64,000 nucleotides of DNA from Rutpela maculata (Eukaryota > Arthropoda > Insecta > Coleoptera > Cerambycidae). The stretch lies in the NCBI GenBank assembly GCA_936432065.2, contig OW386292.2, positions 104,737,829 through 104,801,828 of the forward strand. Reading direction: 5' to 3'. Below, one piece after another: positions 12,081 through 23,663 of this stretch; positions within the stretch are counted from its first letter, which is position 1, and each line of letters starts with the position of its first letter. The notes under the pieces are model-generated. The model ran no database searches, was not told where the DNA came from, and worked only from the letters and a program-made list of their open reading frames with translations. Made by a program: the position numbers and the translations under genes.

Positions 12081-12445
12081 ATGATGAATCTTACCAGTCC
12101 TAAGGACAGACCTCTATCGAAGTTTGACCAAGTGGTTATTCAAAAATTGGTGAAGATTGTTTCAAAGAAAATAATAGATATTGTAAATGAATATAAAAAT
12201 TTTGTAATGGAAATGGAATTTAAAAACTAGTACTGAAGAAGAGTATGATGATTTTTAATACATATAGAGAAATGAAACCGAATGTTGATGAAAAGTTTTC
12301 TGAAGATAAAAGGCCTGTATTAGATATTGATGAAGGGAATGCTGGATGGTATTATGATGAAGAATTAGACGAAAGTGAGTATCCAAATATGACGTGGGCA
12401 TTTAGAGAAAATAGAGTATATGCACAGAATGAAGAACCAATGTAA
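12081..12445 (+). CDS. Two short unidentified reading frames
   Basis: 12081-12230 (49 residues, Lys/Ile-rich) and 12245-12445 (66 residues, Asp/Glu-rich, with DEGNAGWYYDEELDESEYPN). They are in tandem on the plus strand directly after the env-like remnant and could be fragments of a further gypsy frame. No motif recognised; both could be chance. Confidence 0.2.
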
Positions 12446-12911
12446 ACTGAAGAATGGACTGTATGATGTTATATGATGTGTGATGATATATGATGTTAAT
12501 ATTCTTTCAAAGAAGCTAGAAATTCACTTTCCTAAATATAAAAATAAGAAGACATTCCAAAATCCACACCATTGGCAGACGTACTCCTCGTCAAACGTCA
12601 TCCCAGGCGCCGAATTAATGGCTCCGGTTCAGGGTTTGAAGCCGCCAACCCAGGTCAGGCCCGGAAAAAACGATGTAAACTCCGCCTCCGCACCTCTGAT
12701 GACCAACCCTTTCGCCTGTGGATTCCTCCCGACAATTAGGCCCCTCTTTAATTCTACCTTTTTTTTTCCCAATCTTTTGGAAGCTAACTTTTATTTACCA
12801 CTGTAGGTATTAGTTATAACCGGATAATTACCCATATAACGTCAAGTCTTGGAAATATATCTTGTTTTGCTTTGTTTTTAGGAGAAGCTATCTACTTTGA
12901 GAATTCGCAAA

Positions 12912-13546
12912 ATGAGCAGTCCGATCCTCGAATTGACCATTCCACCTCTTTCCGAGCTCGATGACGACCTGACTCAGGCTCTAGGCAGAGTAATCCGGGA
13001 CATGGACGACGAAGTTTCCTCCACCGATTCCCTAGTCTCACGTCTATTTAAGGATCCACATTTTGTTCCGCCCCGCCCTCGACATTCTCTGTCATCTGTC
13101 TACGAAGCCATTCAGCGACACCGTCGGAACACGACCAGACACTTACCAATTCACCAGGACCTATGGGTATGGAGATGTGGTAGGCCTGGTCACAGGAGAG
13201 AAAGTTGCCGTCGACCAAGGCGTCTGTTTTGCTCCTGATGTGGACGATGTGACATCATGTCGAAAAATTGCCCATGCCCCCGTACGTCGTCAACCAGCCC
13301 GTCAATTCCCCAGGTCAAAAAGATGAAGGACTGCGGAGTACAATGCCATATTGTTTCCCGCCAAACCAAACCAACGCAAATCTCCGTTGGCACCCAGTGC
13401 GAGCCACCCACACTCGAAGGAAACAGATCTGTCCTAAAGAACCCGCAACCCCGCAGAAACCCGGCACGCACCGCTCATCCGGCGTCGACCCGCTTAGTCC
13501 CTGGCTCTCTCCGTCGGAAACGTTAGAAGACCAATTTTTATTTTAA
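12912..13546 (+). pseudogene. Gag-like protein with paired zinc knuckles, frameshifted
   Basis: Starts MSSPILELTIPPLSELDDD after an acceptor-like TTTGTTTTTAG. At about 13163-13280, across one frameshift, it has two Cys-rich knuckles: a C-x2-C-x4-H-x4-C type (CGRPGHRRESC is visible; the first Cys position reads Trp) and a second with CSxCGR and MSKNCPCPR. A basic, Pro-rich tail follows in two frames to 13546. The same knuckle pair occurs at 20290-20412, so this is a dispersed family. Paired knuckles suggest a retroelement Gag or ORF1; which class is unknown. The candidate PPT and LTR at 14021 may belong to the same element. Confidence 0.5.
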
Positions 13547-13797
13547 TTTTATTCTATTATGATACATATGATGTATACTGTGAAACATCTCGTTCTTTAT
13601 TGTTTTGTATTCATAGGAGGATATACCGTGCGTGTAATTTCTCATTAGGCATGTACATTCACGTAGCGCGAGAGATATGACAACACCGGCAGCCGTAAAT
13701 TCGTCCATTGGTGGAGATCTGTTATTTCATTTCAGCCAGCTGGCACACGCGATGTTGTAATTCTTACTCCCCATGCCTAGCCCGCGACTACACACAC

Positions 13798-13799
<2 letters not shown>

Positions 13800-13842
<43 letters not shown>
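13800..13842. repeat. (AT)n microsatellite
   Basis: About 21 uninterrupted AT dinucleotides. Confidence 0.95.
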
Positions 13843-13846
<4 letters not shown>

Positions 13847-14020
13847 TTTTAAGTTTCATATGTTGTAAATCATTTCTTAAGCTATATTCTGTTAATTTTG
13901 TACACACTACACTAGGTCTCCGCAGTAGGGAAATCATATCTTAGTTTTGTTTTCCGAAAAAAAAAATAAAAAAATAAAAAAAAACACATTGCCGTAACAT
14001 TTTCTCTTTTTTTTTCTCGA

Positions 14021-14980
14021 AGTAAAGGGGGAGTGTAACGAAGCTATTTTCGCCACCTATGATTAAGGCCCTTAATTATTGACCGGCTTCGTTACTGGCC
14101 CGCATTTACATATAAAATCTACTCACACAAAGGTAAAGGCACGCGACTTTAGCATTGAACACACCGGGCGCGCTACTTATACCTCACCGATTATATTTGC
14201 GTAGACAGTATCGTGTATGAAAGATTAACAAGTGTTTAATCAAGCAGAACCTAGTTCTACTCCCGTTGGTTTAAGTACCAACACCGCTAATTTTTAAATC
14301 AATCCTTTTAGCTTTCACACCAAGGAGTAAGTTATAATCTCGACTATAGTTCGAGCGTATAGGCCTTAGTAGGCAGATCGTTTAGTACAAGTGAGAAACC
14401 CAGTAATAAATGAGCCGCAACAGTAAGTTTTTCTTTACCGCGAGTATCTATTTACTACAAGAAGCAAACCCAGGAGTAAATAGTCCGTCTCTTAGTTTTG
14501 GACACAGGCCTATCCGCTTCCCGGAATATTTTGCGACTGCCGCGTTTTGCCCCAAGGGGGGAAATTTCATAATTCCGTTATCAGACGAAGATATTCTCAC
14601 TATAGTCCAATTTGTTCATTTTGCTTTGTTTTGCTTGAGCTTAATCCCTAACCGCGATTTTTAACATTTTTCTCAGCTTTTGGTAGTTTTTGATATAAAT
14701 TTTCACTTGCACGTTTTGTCTGCTTACGCCTGCCTTACTTTGCCTTTTTCTTTTATTATTGCCTTTTGCTATTTTGCTTATTTATTGCTTGCCCATTTTG
14801 TACATAGTTTTCTTGTTGTTTTACTAAATAAATTTAATTTTTTATTGTTTTCGAAACTGGTTGTTTTATTTATGCACTGATCGCCTGGTCAAAACTTTCT
14901 CCACTGTTAACTACCCCGGTAGCGTATTTCAGCGCTTCTAATTCTGAAACTGACGCCCGAGTCCGTAAATTCAGTTACTT
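14021..14980 (+). mobile_element. Candidate 3' polypurine tract and LTR
   Basis: A purine run (AAGTAAAGGGGGAG, ending 14033) is followed immediately by TGTAACGAAG, as expected at the start of a retroviral LTR. Within the candidate LTR there is an AATAAA at about 14826. The right end is not fixed: GGGGCGCCA at about 14981 looks like a primer-binding-site start, which would put the end near 14980. No second LTR copy was found, so this could be a solo LTR or chance. Confidence 0.35.
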
Positions 14981-15229
14981 TGGGGCGCCATAGTGACGAC
15001 GTCAGTCAAAAAGCGCGTCACAATTTCTTTTGTATTTTCGTGATTTTAATAAATATCTTTTTCTCAAAAATTGTGTTATTTTCGTAAATATAAATCAATT
15101 TATCTAATTTATATTATTGCTTATATATGGTGTATCTTCGGATTCTGTGTCCTTAGAAAACTTTAGAGGAAAATAAAGGTTTACTTATCGAATAAGTAAG
15201 TTTCACATCACCATTAAAATTAAGAAATA

Positions 15230-15380
15230 TAAAATAAACTTAAAACTGGACCTTATACAAGCAGATTGGGCCTTTGAGGTGTCAAGTGAAGCGGGGCAGA
15301 ATCTAGCATTAAATAGATTCAACAAACCAACGTTGTATACCTGCAACGGAGGACATAAAACTAAGAAGTTGATTATTTTG
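15230..15380 (+). pseudogene. Tyrosine-recombinase-like gene, detached N-terminal fragment
   Basis: Reads WAFEVSSEAGQNLALNRFNK and then, after a one-base shift, IPATEDIK, the junction between the N-terminal helical domain and the core in this family. The core follows 2.5 kb later at 17876. The gap may be a repeat-filled intron or an insertion; the frameshift argues that this exon is already broken. Confidence 0.4.
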
Positions 15381-15428
15381 TTTTTATTACTTTTGCTGTT
15401 GTAGCTATTCAATTAATAGTTATTCATT

Positions 15429-15538
15429 TAACAGCAGCAAAATGGTGAATTGATTGCCATGGCTGTGGCAATTTCTAGCTGAGTGTAGCGAGGTCTTAAG
15501 AATACAGCCAAAGCAGTCAATCTATTTTGCTGTTGAAC
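15429..15538. repeat. 110-bp imperfect palindrome (foldback)
   Basis: The outer arms AACAGCAGCAAAATGGTGAA... and ...CTATTTTGCTGTTGAAC pair, with the inner arms CCATGGCTG and CAGCCAAAG continuing the pairing. It could be a small MITE. It begins about 50 bases after the recombinase fragment. Confidence 0.6.
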
Positions 15539-15539
15539 A

Positions 15540-17870
15540 TACACAATTTCCATAATCTCTTTATAAGTAGGATACTAACGAAAAAAATGTTTGAAAATTT
15601 TTAATGTTCAAATGGGCCTTTACAGTATATTCGAATTTTGACATTTAAATATGGTAGGTGTCATTTAGGGAAAATAAAATAATTTTTGACCTAAAAATGA
15701 GGCGTCTTAGAACAGGGACCAATGAGAAATAAATTAGCGAAATACAACAACTTTCACGGGGTATTTCAAACGCTCGAGTTTCACGCGCCTTGGTTGCACA
15801 CGTAATCCCACCAATCATCGTCGAGGACGCAACGGAAGAACTTGCAAACCGGCAACACTGCGATCGCCGAGCGTGCGGATAGCGGATAACCTTAAACTTT
15901 CATTTGAGCTGTCGTATTTAATAGAAGTAGTGTTTATAGTTTATTGCCGTGTGTGTGAAGTTATTTTGTTAACATTATGGAACAAGGTTACGAAAAAGGG
16001 TCATTTGATAACCTACCATGTGTGTATACGGTGATGATTGATGAGTATTACGAGAACAATTTAGATTTTTTAAGTGTAGAGCGCCGAAATATAAAGAATT
16101 TACGGCGAGTATCAACTTGTTTGCACCTTTTATTGATGTTGCTTGCTTGTTAACTTGCTTTCAAAACTCTCGCGTACACATTCAAAATTAACTAACAACG
16201 ATTTTGCAAAATTTTAGCTTTGTGAACAGATAATTATTTTTAAAGATGACACTGATATTTAGTTTAAATTTAATTAAAACGAACATAAAAATAAACACGT
16301 ATATTTAAAAAGCTTTTAATATTTTGTCATGGCCCCATTAGCCTCTAGCACTACTTTTATCTAGTCCATAATGAGTAGTCAAGACGTTAAAATCAACAAG
16401 CTGTCAAACGTCTAGCCATGAGCGATATGTCACTGCCGGTGATTAAATCACCGTGATTATATAAAATATTAATACAAAAGTGTAATTTACATAGTTTTGT
16501 CCAGTGCTGTTTAATGCAGCCATACATACACACAAACAAATTACGGCGAATGGTAAACATATCAGCTTGCAGATTGCGATCACGTCAGTTTAAAACCACC
16601 GGAAGTGAAAAATATAAGTCGCCGATAAGGAGTGATTGAAAAATCGCGATATCGTCCATCACTACAAACGTCAATTGAATGCTGATCCTGTTCAACGTTG
16701 CCGAGTCGCCTTTTACACTATTGGCTTGGGATTGCTGACGTATTAAGCGCACGTTACGGATAATCATTTAAACTGGACTTGTAAGTAGGTGATTTTAATT
16801 ATTTTTTCTGGCTCTAATCTGCATCAAAATAAAAACTGAAAAAATACGGGTATTTTAATTTTTCATAAAATTTATGATTCCGCAACAAAAGAAATATGCT
16901 GAAAAAGCAGATTAGTTTAGAATGTCATAAAACGTCGGGATTTTAAGTTTGAGGAAAAAAAATTCTGTCGGTCTGTCGTTCTATAACTTTTTTGATTACT
17001 CTGGAACGGTTTATGATATTGACTTAAAATTTGGTACACGTATTTTAACGAGATCTAGAACTAGATTATATTTTCGTCTTATTCCCTTGAAGGGTTGGGG
17101 GGTAAATAAGTAAATCCAAGAATCCATAAAATTGGTATTTAGTATATATACGAGAAGCTAAGGTCTTAAAAGATTTTTGGCATTAGCCACCCCCAGTACC
17201 ACCCCTACCCCATAATTAAAGAGGTGAAAAAATGTGATTGTAATTTAGTGTGTGTACAAGAACCAAAGGCCTCAAAATTTTTCTTTACTTCATCCACCCC
17301 TACTACTGATGTGGCATTTCGTCTTATGGGATTTTGGGGGGATTTTAGATATAAGATTATTAAAGTTCCATAAACAATTATTTCCACATAGTGGAGTACA
17401 AATACATAATAAAATTTTTGTTGTGAGAGACTTGGATAGGAAATCTGGATGTGGAAGTAGTGATTCCTTAGGCAGCGTTTTTTTGTTGTGATAAATTTAA
17501 TAAAAATTCATTAAAATCACAGTTGTTGCGTGTTGGTTACTAGGGAAATTTTATGTCAATAATCACTGTAGTAATCAAAGTTTGACAAGTTACAAGTCCT
17601 GCCTAGGCAGCAAAGTGAGAACTTTGCTGATAGACATTAGTCAGCAAAATTAGTATTTTGCTGTCAATCGGCGAAAAAATACTTTTTTTTACTTTCATAA
17701 ATGTTATTGCTACTTATTTTATATTTACAAAATGTAAAACTGACTTTAATGATTCATAATTTGATCCTGCTATTTACTAAAAAAAAAAAAAACATTGTAC
17801 AAGTAATAAAAAATGTTTAATTCCATATTTTCAATTTGGGTTAATGAATTAAGTTATATTCTTTGTTTTT
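15540..17870. other. Repeat-rich sequence without a gene
   Basis: Lies between the two parts of the recombinase-like gene. 17160-17320 holds two imperfect copies of a block with CCACCCC and AAAATTTTT; 16960-17100 has TCTGTCGGTCTGTCG and AGATCTAGAACTAG, wording common in insect dispersed repeats. No frame has coding character. The right edge is a pyrimidine tract and acceptor (TTTGTTTTTCAG at 17875). Confidence 0.5.
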
Positions 17871-17875
17871 CAGAA

Positions 17876-18794
17876 GTTCGATGAATACTTGAAGAATTTG
17901 ATAGTTGAATGTAAAATGAAGCTGGTAGAAGGCTCTGCAGGGATTAAATGTTATAAAAATTTACAAGAAGTAATATTTTGCAGTTTAATAATTTTTAACA
18001 AGCGTAGAGTAGGAGAATTATCCAGAATGAATTTCCTTTCATATATTAACAGCTTTCTAAGTACAACTTCGGCTGAATTGGAAAAAGCTTTGTCTGAATC
18101 AGAAAAATGTTTACATAGGATCCTAAAGCGTGTGGTAATAAAGGGAAAAAGGGGAAGGTGAGTACCAGTACTATTTGAGAAATTTATTGTTGAACCAATA
18201 GATTTTGCAAATATTTTGAGGGAAAAGTTCAACCTTGCAACTAACCCTTACCTATTTGGAATACCTGAGACAGAAAAATATATTTCTGGCAATGTCGTTA
18301 TGCGGAAACATGCTAAATTGGCATTTGGAGATGCCTCAAACGCATCGTTATTAACATCAAGTAAATTAAGAAAGCATCTTGCGACTATTTCACAAATTAT
18401 AAAAATGGATAAATCCGCTTTGGAACAACTCGCCAGGTTTATAGGGCACACGGAAAAAACACATTCCAAATTTTATCGTTTACCTGACGACCTTTATCAA
18501 GCTGCTAAAGTAAGTAAACTTTTGATGATTGCAAATAAAGGTTCGATTGAACGATACAAAGGAAAGAATTTGGATGAAATAGAAATTAATGAAGAAATAA
18601 TTGAGGATGAAGAAAGTGATAATGGGGAAGATGAACTCTGCGAAACGAATAAGGAGATTAATGTTACGTTACACACAGAAACGCCTACTTTATTAGAGGG
18701 AAACAAAACATCCCAGGAGAGTAATGAACAAGCAACCAATTCCACCAATGTTAAGAAAGGACAGAAGCGTAAACTCGTGCCTTGTAATGAGTAA
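17876..18794 (+). pseudogene. Tyrosine-recombinase-like protein, core domain, with an in-frame UGA
   Basis: The open frame starts after a strong acceptor (TTTTTCAG/AAGTTCGATG) and runs 306 codons with one UGA at 18159-18161; the frame is the same on both sides. Before it: IVECKMKLVEG, FNKRRVGELSRM, HRILKRVVIKGKRGR. After it: VPVLFEKF, then the recombinase core TSSKLRKHLATISQ (Arg/Lys-His), QLARFIGHTEKTHSKFYRL (the GH and terminal Tyr), then AKVSKLLMIANKG. An acidic tail with a basic end (KKGQKRKL) follows. A CGA to TGA transition would explain the stop. The layout matches tyrosine recombinases; whether this insect family is a domesticated gene or a Crypton-like element is not resolved here. 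Confidence 0.6.
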
Positions 18795-19100
18795 TGACTC
18801 TAATTGAGAAAAGTCCAGAGGTTTTTAAGAATAAAAATTGGCAAGTAATAAGTTTTCGTTCAAAATAAATACACCAAGATATAATGTTTGAATTTGAAAT
18901 CAAAACGAAAATGTTTTTAACATTAATTATAAAAATCTAACTCGAATTTATTGGTATTTATAACGCAACGTAATCCCATGTATTGACACAAAAAAAAATA
19001 ACAGCTTCAAAATAATGTGTAGGAGTAACCTCCCTGACACCATATGGGACAGTCATATACAGCGTGTTTCAGTTAACATTCCCTGTACCATTTTCTCGAT

Positions 19101-19635
19101 AACTTTGAATTATGTAAAAGGTGTTCACTTTTTAGTAAAAACCATCTTTCTACAAACTCAGATATAGAGGGCGTTGCGAAGCAAAGAAATGGTTCACTCC
19201 CAAAAATGTTGAAATGAATGTATTTATTAACTTTTTTGTTTTCTTATTTTTTAATAAAAATATTTTATTTTTCAATTTTTATTTTATTTATTTTTTCATT
19301 ACTATCTAAGTAAATTAGTTCGATTTAAAATGTCCCAAAAAACTTTTTTGAAGAGTTTTGACGAGTTTTTTTAATTAAAAAAATCCCATAGAAGTTCGAA
19401 TGTCTCGAAAACTAGTGATTTGTCGAAAATAGTTCATATCACAAAAATCTCATAGAATTTAATACCCTATCACACGAACCTCTTTTTGAAGTTCGTTCGA
19501 AGTTCGTTTCGAAGATCGAACTCCTTTGCTTCTCAACGCCATGTATATCTAAATTTGTAGAAAGATGGTTTTTACTAAAAAGTAAAAAGTGTATTATACG
19601 TATATTCTAGTGAACACTTTTACATAATTCAAATA
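19101..19635. repeat. Foldback element with ~85-110 bp arms
   Basis: The left arm 19101-19187 (TTGAATTATGTAAAAGGTGT, TAGTAAAAACCATCTTTCTA) is the reverse complement of 19523-19635, which has one ~20-30 bp insertion near 19590. The centre is AT-rich with repeated AGTTCG/TTCGAA words. Non-coding; probably a MITE. Confidence 0.75.
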
Positions 19636-19735
19636 TATCTTTAATTTAGTCCACTAGTAGTTCTCAGTTCGTTCGCATCGCTTGTGTCCCTACTACATAC
19701 CTACTATGCCGCCGCCGATACCACCAATACCACCA

Positions 19736-20469
19736 TGAATAACAAACGGGGGGAGGAGGAGGAACACCAGAAGCAGCAGCGGCAGCAGCAGCAGCAGGAG
19801 GCAGTTAACATGACAGATGCAGATTTTGAATTCGTAATGGTGACGTCGAGTTACACGACGATGGTGGTGAGACCACCTTTGGAGGAGGAGGAGACCGCCG
19901 TCGAATCGGTACCCCCGTCAGTCCCACCCAGGCCACGACGATGGTAGTGAGACCACCTTTGGAGGAGGATGAGGAGGAGGCCGCGGCCGCCGTCGAATCG
20001 GTACCCCCGTCAGTCCTTCCCAGACCACGACGATGGTGGTGAGACTAACATTGGAGGAGAAGGAGGCCGCGGCCGTCGTCGAATCGGTACCCCCCGTCAG
20101 TCCTCCCCAAGCCACGACGATGGTGGTGAGACCACCTTTGGAGGAGGAGAAGGAGGCCGCGGCCGTCGAATCGGTACCCCAGGAGGAGAAGGAGGCAGCT
20201 GCCGTCGAATCGGTCCTCCCCAGGCCATGAAGACCACAAGGAAGACGGAAATATCAATGGCCGTACCTATACCTCCCGGTAGATCGCTGGGATTTGTGTT
20301 GGATATGTGGATACTCGGGCCACTCTCGTCAAACGTGCACCCGTCCACTCAAAACATTTTGTTCGCGTTGAGGTCGTTTGGGAATAATGTCGAGATATTG
20401 CGAATGCCCCCGGGATGTAAAACAAATAGTGAAGAAAGAAGAGGTGCAATCGCCGTTTCTCCTCCATGA
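19736..20469 (+). pseudogene. Second Gag-like zinc-knuckle relic with internal minisatellite
   Basis: Begins MNNKRGEEEE, then a Gln run (repeated CAG) and FEFVMVTSSYTTMV; then a GC-rich 70-80 base tandem repeat (19845-20226) that changes frame from unit to unit. At 20290-20412 the knuckles follow: CWICGYSGHSRQTC and, after an in-frame TGA, GIMSRYCECPR. These match the Gag relic at 13163-13280 in spacing and wording (GHRRESC; MSKNCPCPR). Repeat expansion has destroyed the frame. Confidence 0.5.
19845..20226 (+). repeat. GC-rich minisatellite (about four units)
   Basis: Units of about 70-80 bases containing CACGACGATGGTGGTGAGAC, GGAGGAGGAG and GTCGAATCGGTACCCC, strikingly GC-rich for this window. 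It lies within the Gag-like relic and codes VVRPPLEEE-type repeats in one frame. Confidence 0.8.
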
Positions 20470-20626
20470 GGATGAGGAGTAGCACCTCGCAGGAACCTAC
20501 CCCCCGGCGGCACAGTGCGGTAGCGAGGTGCGCGTACCCGCTTTCCGAAAAAAAGTAAAGAACTATCTTAATTAAATTACTGCGATTAAGGGTGGAGGTG
20601 CCATACTTAAGAAAATGATTTTGTAA

Positions 20627-20872
20627 TTCGACAATTTCTCCTACATCCTTGAACCGATTGAAAAAATTATTTGATAGGCTTTTAGAGAAAACTTGATAGA
20701 ATGATACCAGACTATTGAGATCAACAAACATTTTTTTAAATTTTCGTCGGAGAAAAATTTTTTTTTCTTGTTTAGTTTTCGATAGCCTAGTACCATTCTA
20801 TAAATTTGTCTCTAAAAGCCCATCAAAAAATTTTTTGAATCGGTTCAGGGATGTAGAAGAAATTGTCGAATT
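20627..20872. repeat. Near-complete palindrome with ~115 bp arms
   Basis: CGACAATTTCTCCTACATCC on the left pairs with GGATGTAGAAGAAATTGTCG on the right, and pairing continues almost to the centre (about 20740-20765). Both arms yield similar spurious peptides on opposite strands, so the reading frames here are not genes. Foldback/MITE. Confidence 0.8.
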
Positions 20873-20879
20873 GCGTTCA

Positions 20880-21600
20880 CCGTTCACCTTAATACTCGAT
20901 TTAAGTAAATACAAGTTAATATTAAGTTATTTCCGTTCCCATAAAATTGCTATGCCGAGTGGCATTTAAACAGTTCGGTTTGATTTTCGACACCCGTGAA
21001 AATTTGAAAAAAAAATATTTCAGTTAATTTTCGGTGGTAAAAAAATTTGGTAACTACAATTTAACTTAACTTTTATTTCTAGAACCAAACAAGTATTTTG
21101 AATCGACAAATGTACCGTCAAATGAACTTGCTCGTTAAATAAAGACAAAATGTTATCAGGTTTATTCCACTTTCGCCAAAACTCTGTTGGGTACCTTACA
21201 CGATCAATAATAGGTTTGTTCCTGCAAGAAGTCACAAACTAGTCAGAGTCAATAAGCTCTGTCTAACGTAGTCAGCTGACCAATCACGAATTGTTTTCAA
21301 CCAATCGTGTTACATCTGACTAGTCCGTGATTGCTGCAGAAACATACCTAATATTGTCAATACTTAAAAATACTGACAGTATTATTGAACGTGTAAGGTC
21401 AGTATTGATGGGGATTGATGCAGATCAGGAAATTCTGATTTTAGCGCATCAATATTGAAAAGTGGAGAGGATTCTGTCAATATTATTGATCGTGTAATGT
21501 GCGCGCTTCAATATTGAATCAGTCGTTTCGCGGTACACGCAGCAATAGACGGTGATAGTGAGACTGTGGAGCTTGAAACCCAGGGCGAGCGACATCAGGT
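20880..21600. other. No gene seen; short repeats
   Basis: 21364-21520 holds recurring words (ACAGTATTATTGAACGTGTA, TCAATATTATTGATCGTGTA) in direct order. 21268-21330 has an imperfect inverted pair around CAATCACGAATTG. Nothing coding. Confidence 0.4.
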
Positions 21601-21604
21601 TATA

Positions 21605-21875
21605 TGAACAAAACAAAAAGAAATGTGGCTTTAGACAAACTCGTTGCTATCTACAGCAAAATAAAACCAGGAGCCACCAGAGGTGATGTCAGAAAAAAAA
21701 AATAGCCTTCGGAGCAATTATAGAAAGGAATTAAAGAAAAGTATCACCTCAAAGAGATCAGGGGCTGGTACTGACGCTGTGTACCAGCCAACTTCGTGAG
21801 TATTTTATTCGTTGAAGTTCCTGCACAACTTTGAACAACCTGTAAATGTGAATATACAATTAAACGAGGTTAGTA
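21605..21875 (+). pseudogene. MADF-domain exon of a Harbinger-type accessory gene
   Basis: Reads LDKLVAIYSKIKPGATRGDV, RSNYRKELKK and, after frame changes, GAGTDAVYQPTS and EVPAQL/LKFLHNFEQPVN, the MADF DNA-binding helices followed by the usual linker. It ends at a donor-like GAG/GTTAGT. The exon complements in kind the C-terminal exon at 5121-5488, but the two are 16 kb apart and probably come from different copies. One to two frameshifts make it non-functional. Confidence 0.55.
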
Positions 21876-21937
21876 TAAAATAAATATTTAATACTTTCCT
21901 GCTTTAAAAGCATTTTTAGGAATAAGTGTAATCAAAT

Positions 21938-21970
<33 letters not shown>
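21938..21970. repeat. (TA)n microsatellite
   Basis: About 16 TA dinucleotides. Confidence 0.9.
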
Positions 21971-21971
<1 letters not shown>

Positions 21972-22007
21972 TCCTCCACATTTTTTAATTTTTTTTTTGC
22001 AGTGTCC

Positions 22008-22255
22008 ACCCTGTATATATTTTTTTCATATATTTCTTCCTTGACAGTTGTGTGAACTACATGCCAAATATTACTGTTTTCTGTCATATTTTTTCCTTAA
22101 TTATATTTATTATAGGGTTCACCCTGTATTTTTTTCAACGGAACTGTAGTTCCTCGTTGGGAATAACTACCTATCAAATATTGTCCTTCTCCGTCAAGTG
22201 GTTTTGTAGATATAGCGCCAACAGACAGACGCCAGACCGACATACAGACTGATGA
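22008..22255. repeat. Dispersed repeat with two imperfect units
   Basis: Two ~100 base units, each starting with a CACCCTGTAT-type word (near 22008 and 22118) and continuing through ACTACATGCCAAATATT / ACTACCTATCAAATATT, then a CAGACAGACG-rich end. This wording is common in insect repeats; the element class is not identified. Confidence 0.45.
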
Positions 22256-23660
22256 AATTAAACGGCTTTAATTTTCGTAATCTACTTATTCTGAAACGTG
22301 AAAATCCGGAGAAATCTCGGATCACGATTACAATACTTCCCTTCGGCAAGCGAGAGAAATAAAAATAAAATTAATTGTCTTAAGAGCTTGTCGTATTTTT
22401 TCTTATTCACGCGACAAGCTTTTAAAATAATTAATTTTATTTTTTTTATTGTTTTCGTTTTAGTACAAAAGCTTGTTTTCAATAAGTTTTGTATTTTAAA
22501 ATTTTCAGTTACGTCTTAATTCGATTTATATTCATTGCGTCTCATCCTTCTAAAAGTACCTAACTAAAAGTATCGAATCTTCCGCCACTTCTAAGAATGC
22601 AACAACTGAGTGAATACTTTTTTTTACAATCAATTATTTTTATTTATTTGCTTTTATCATGATTAGAGAATATTATTTAGGTATCATGTAATTCAATACT
22701 TCGTCAGTATTAGCTAGAAGAGTAGTTGTTTTGATTGGTTCTCCAATAATGAGTGTTTTAAAGTATTTACCTAACTAGTATATTAGCGTGCCCAGATTAG
22801 GGCAACAATATACAGAAAGTAGGTATTTTTATAATAAATAAAAAAGTGTGTAAGTTGTGATTTGCATGAGTGAATACATTACCCGATCAAATTGTAGTTT
22901 TGAAACTAAAAAACACATTTTTTGGTACCATATTATCGTATTTTGTCACCAGAACCACAGGTGTATGCAAAATTTTAGCTCAATTGGTCGACGTTAAATG
23001 ATTCAAAATTGACTTGCAAGATTTGAACTAAACATATTAACATGCAAAGCAAGTTAAATAAAAACTTGTAAAAAAAATAAAGGCAGCAAAGAATGTAAAT
23101 GATCAAATTTTATAGCACATATTCTTATTTTTTGAAAAAAATGAAGTTTGCAAAAGTTTTATTAAAACATACAAGAGAGCTTGTTCATTTTAACCTCTTA
23201 TCAGCGAAAAGTATGAATAAGAATTTCCTCTTAAAATGTGTTTCTATTAAGAAAACACACATCAAATGAAAATATTTAGGTCAAGCTATTTTTGAGAAAC
23301 ATAAACTAAAGAAACCTTTTGTCTTTTATGTACACTATATATGCTATGCTAATAAAACCATAAAGAATGCTCAAATTGAAAAATCTTATTTAAAAAACCC
23401 AATCTTGTAAATATGTCCTACACTTAAAGTTACACCCTGTGACACAGCATTAAAATCATTGATTAACTTATTTGGGCAAATTATCTGGAAAGGAATCGAT
23501 AACACGAGAACTCGTTGCGTTACTTTTTCAATTCATGAAATTTTTAGGTATTTTATCTTCCCGTAGTGTTATATCATTATTATTTTATTACCTACCTCTC
23601 TAATCAGAAAACTCCCAAAGACACCTTGTCGAATAGATAATCAATTTCTGTCATTTTTAA
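22256..23660. other. AT-rich, no gene seen apart from a MITE copy
   Basis: Apart from the MITE copy at 22662-22860 I see only a small inverted pair (GAGCTTGTCG / CGACAAGCTT, 22384-22420) and AT-rich sequence. Confidence 0.45.
22662..22860. repeat. Small inverted-repeat element (MITE-like), copy 2
   Basis: Matches 11103-11265 in the same orientation, with a better preserved left end (ATTAGAGAATATTATTTAGG); the right inverted end is missing. Confidence 0.65.
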
Positions 23661-23663
23661 TAG

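Noticed and set aside
14410..14880. Two reading frames (84 and 66 codons)
   Set aside because: They lie in the candidate LTR and are T-rich; most likely chance.
20045..20731. Several overlapping frames on both strands
   Set aside because: Produced by the GC-rich minisatellite and by the palindrome; the two strands give similar peptides because of the inverted repeat.
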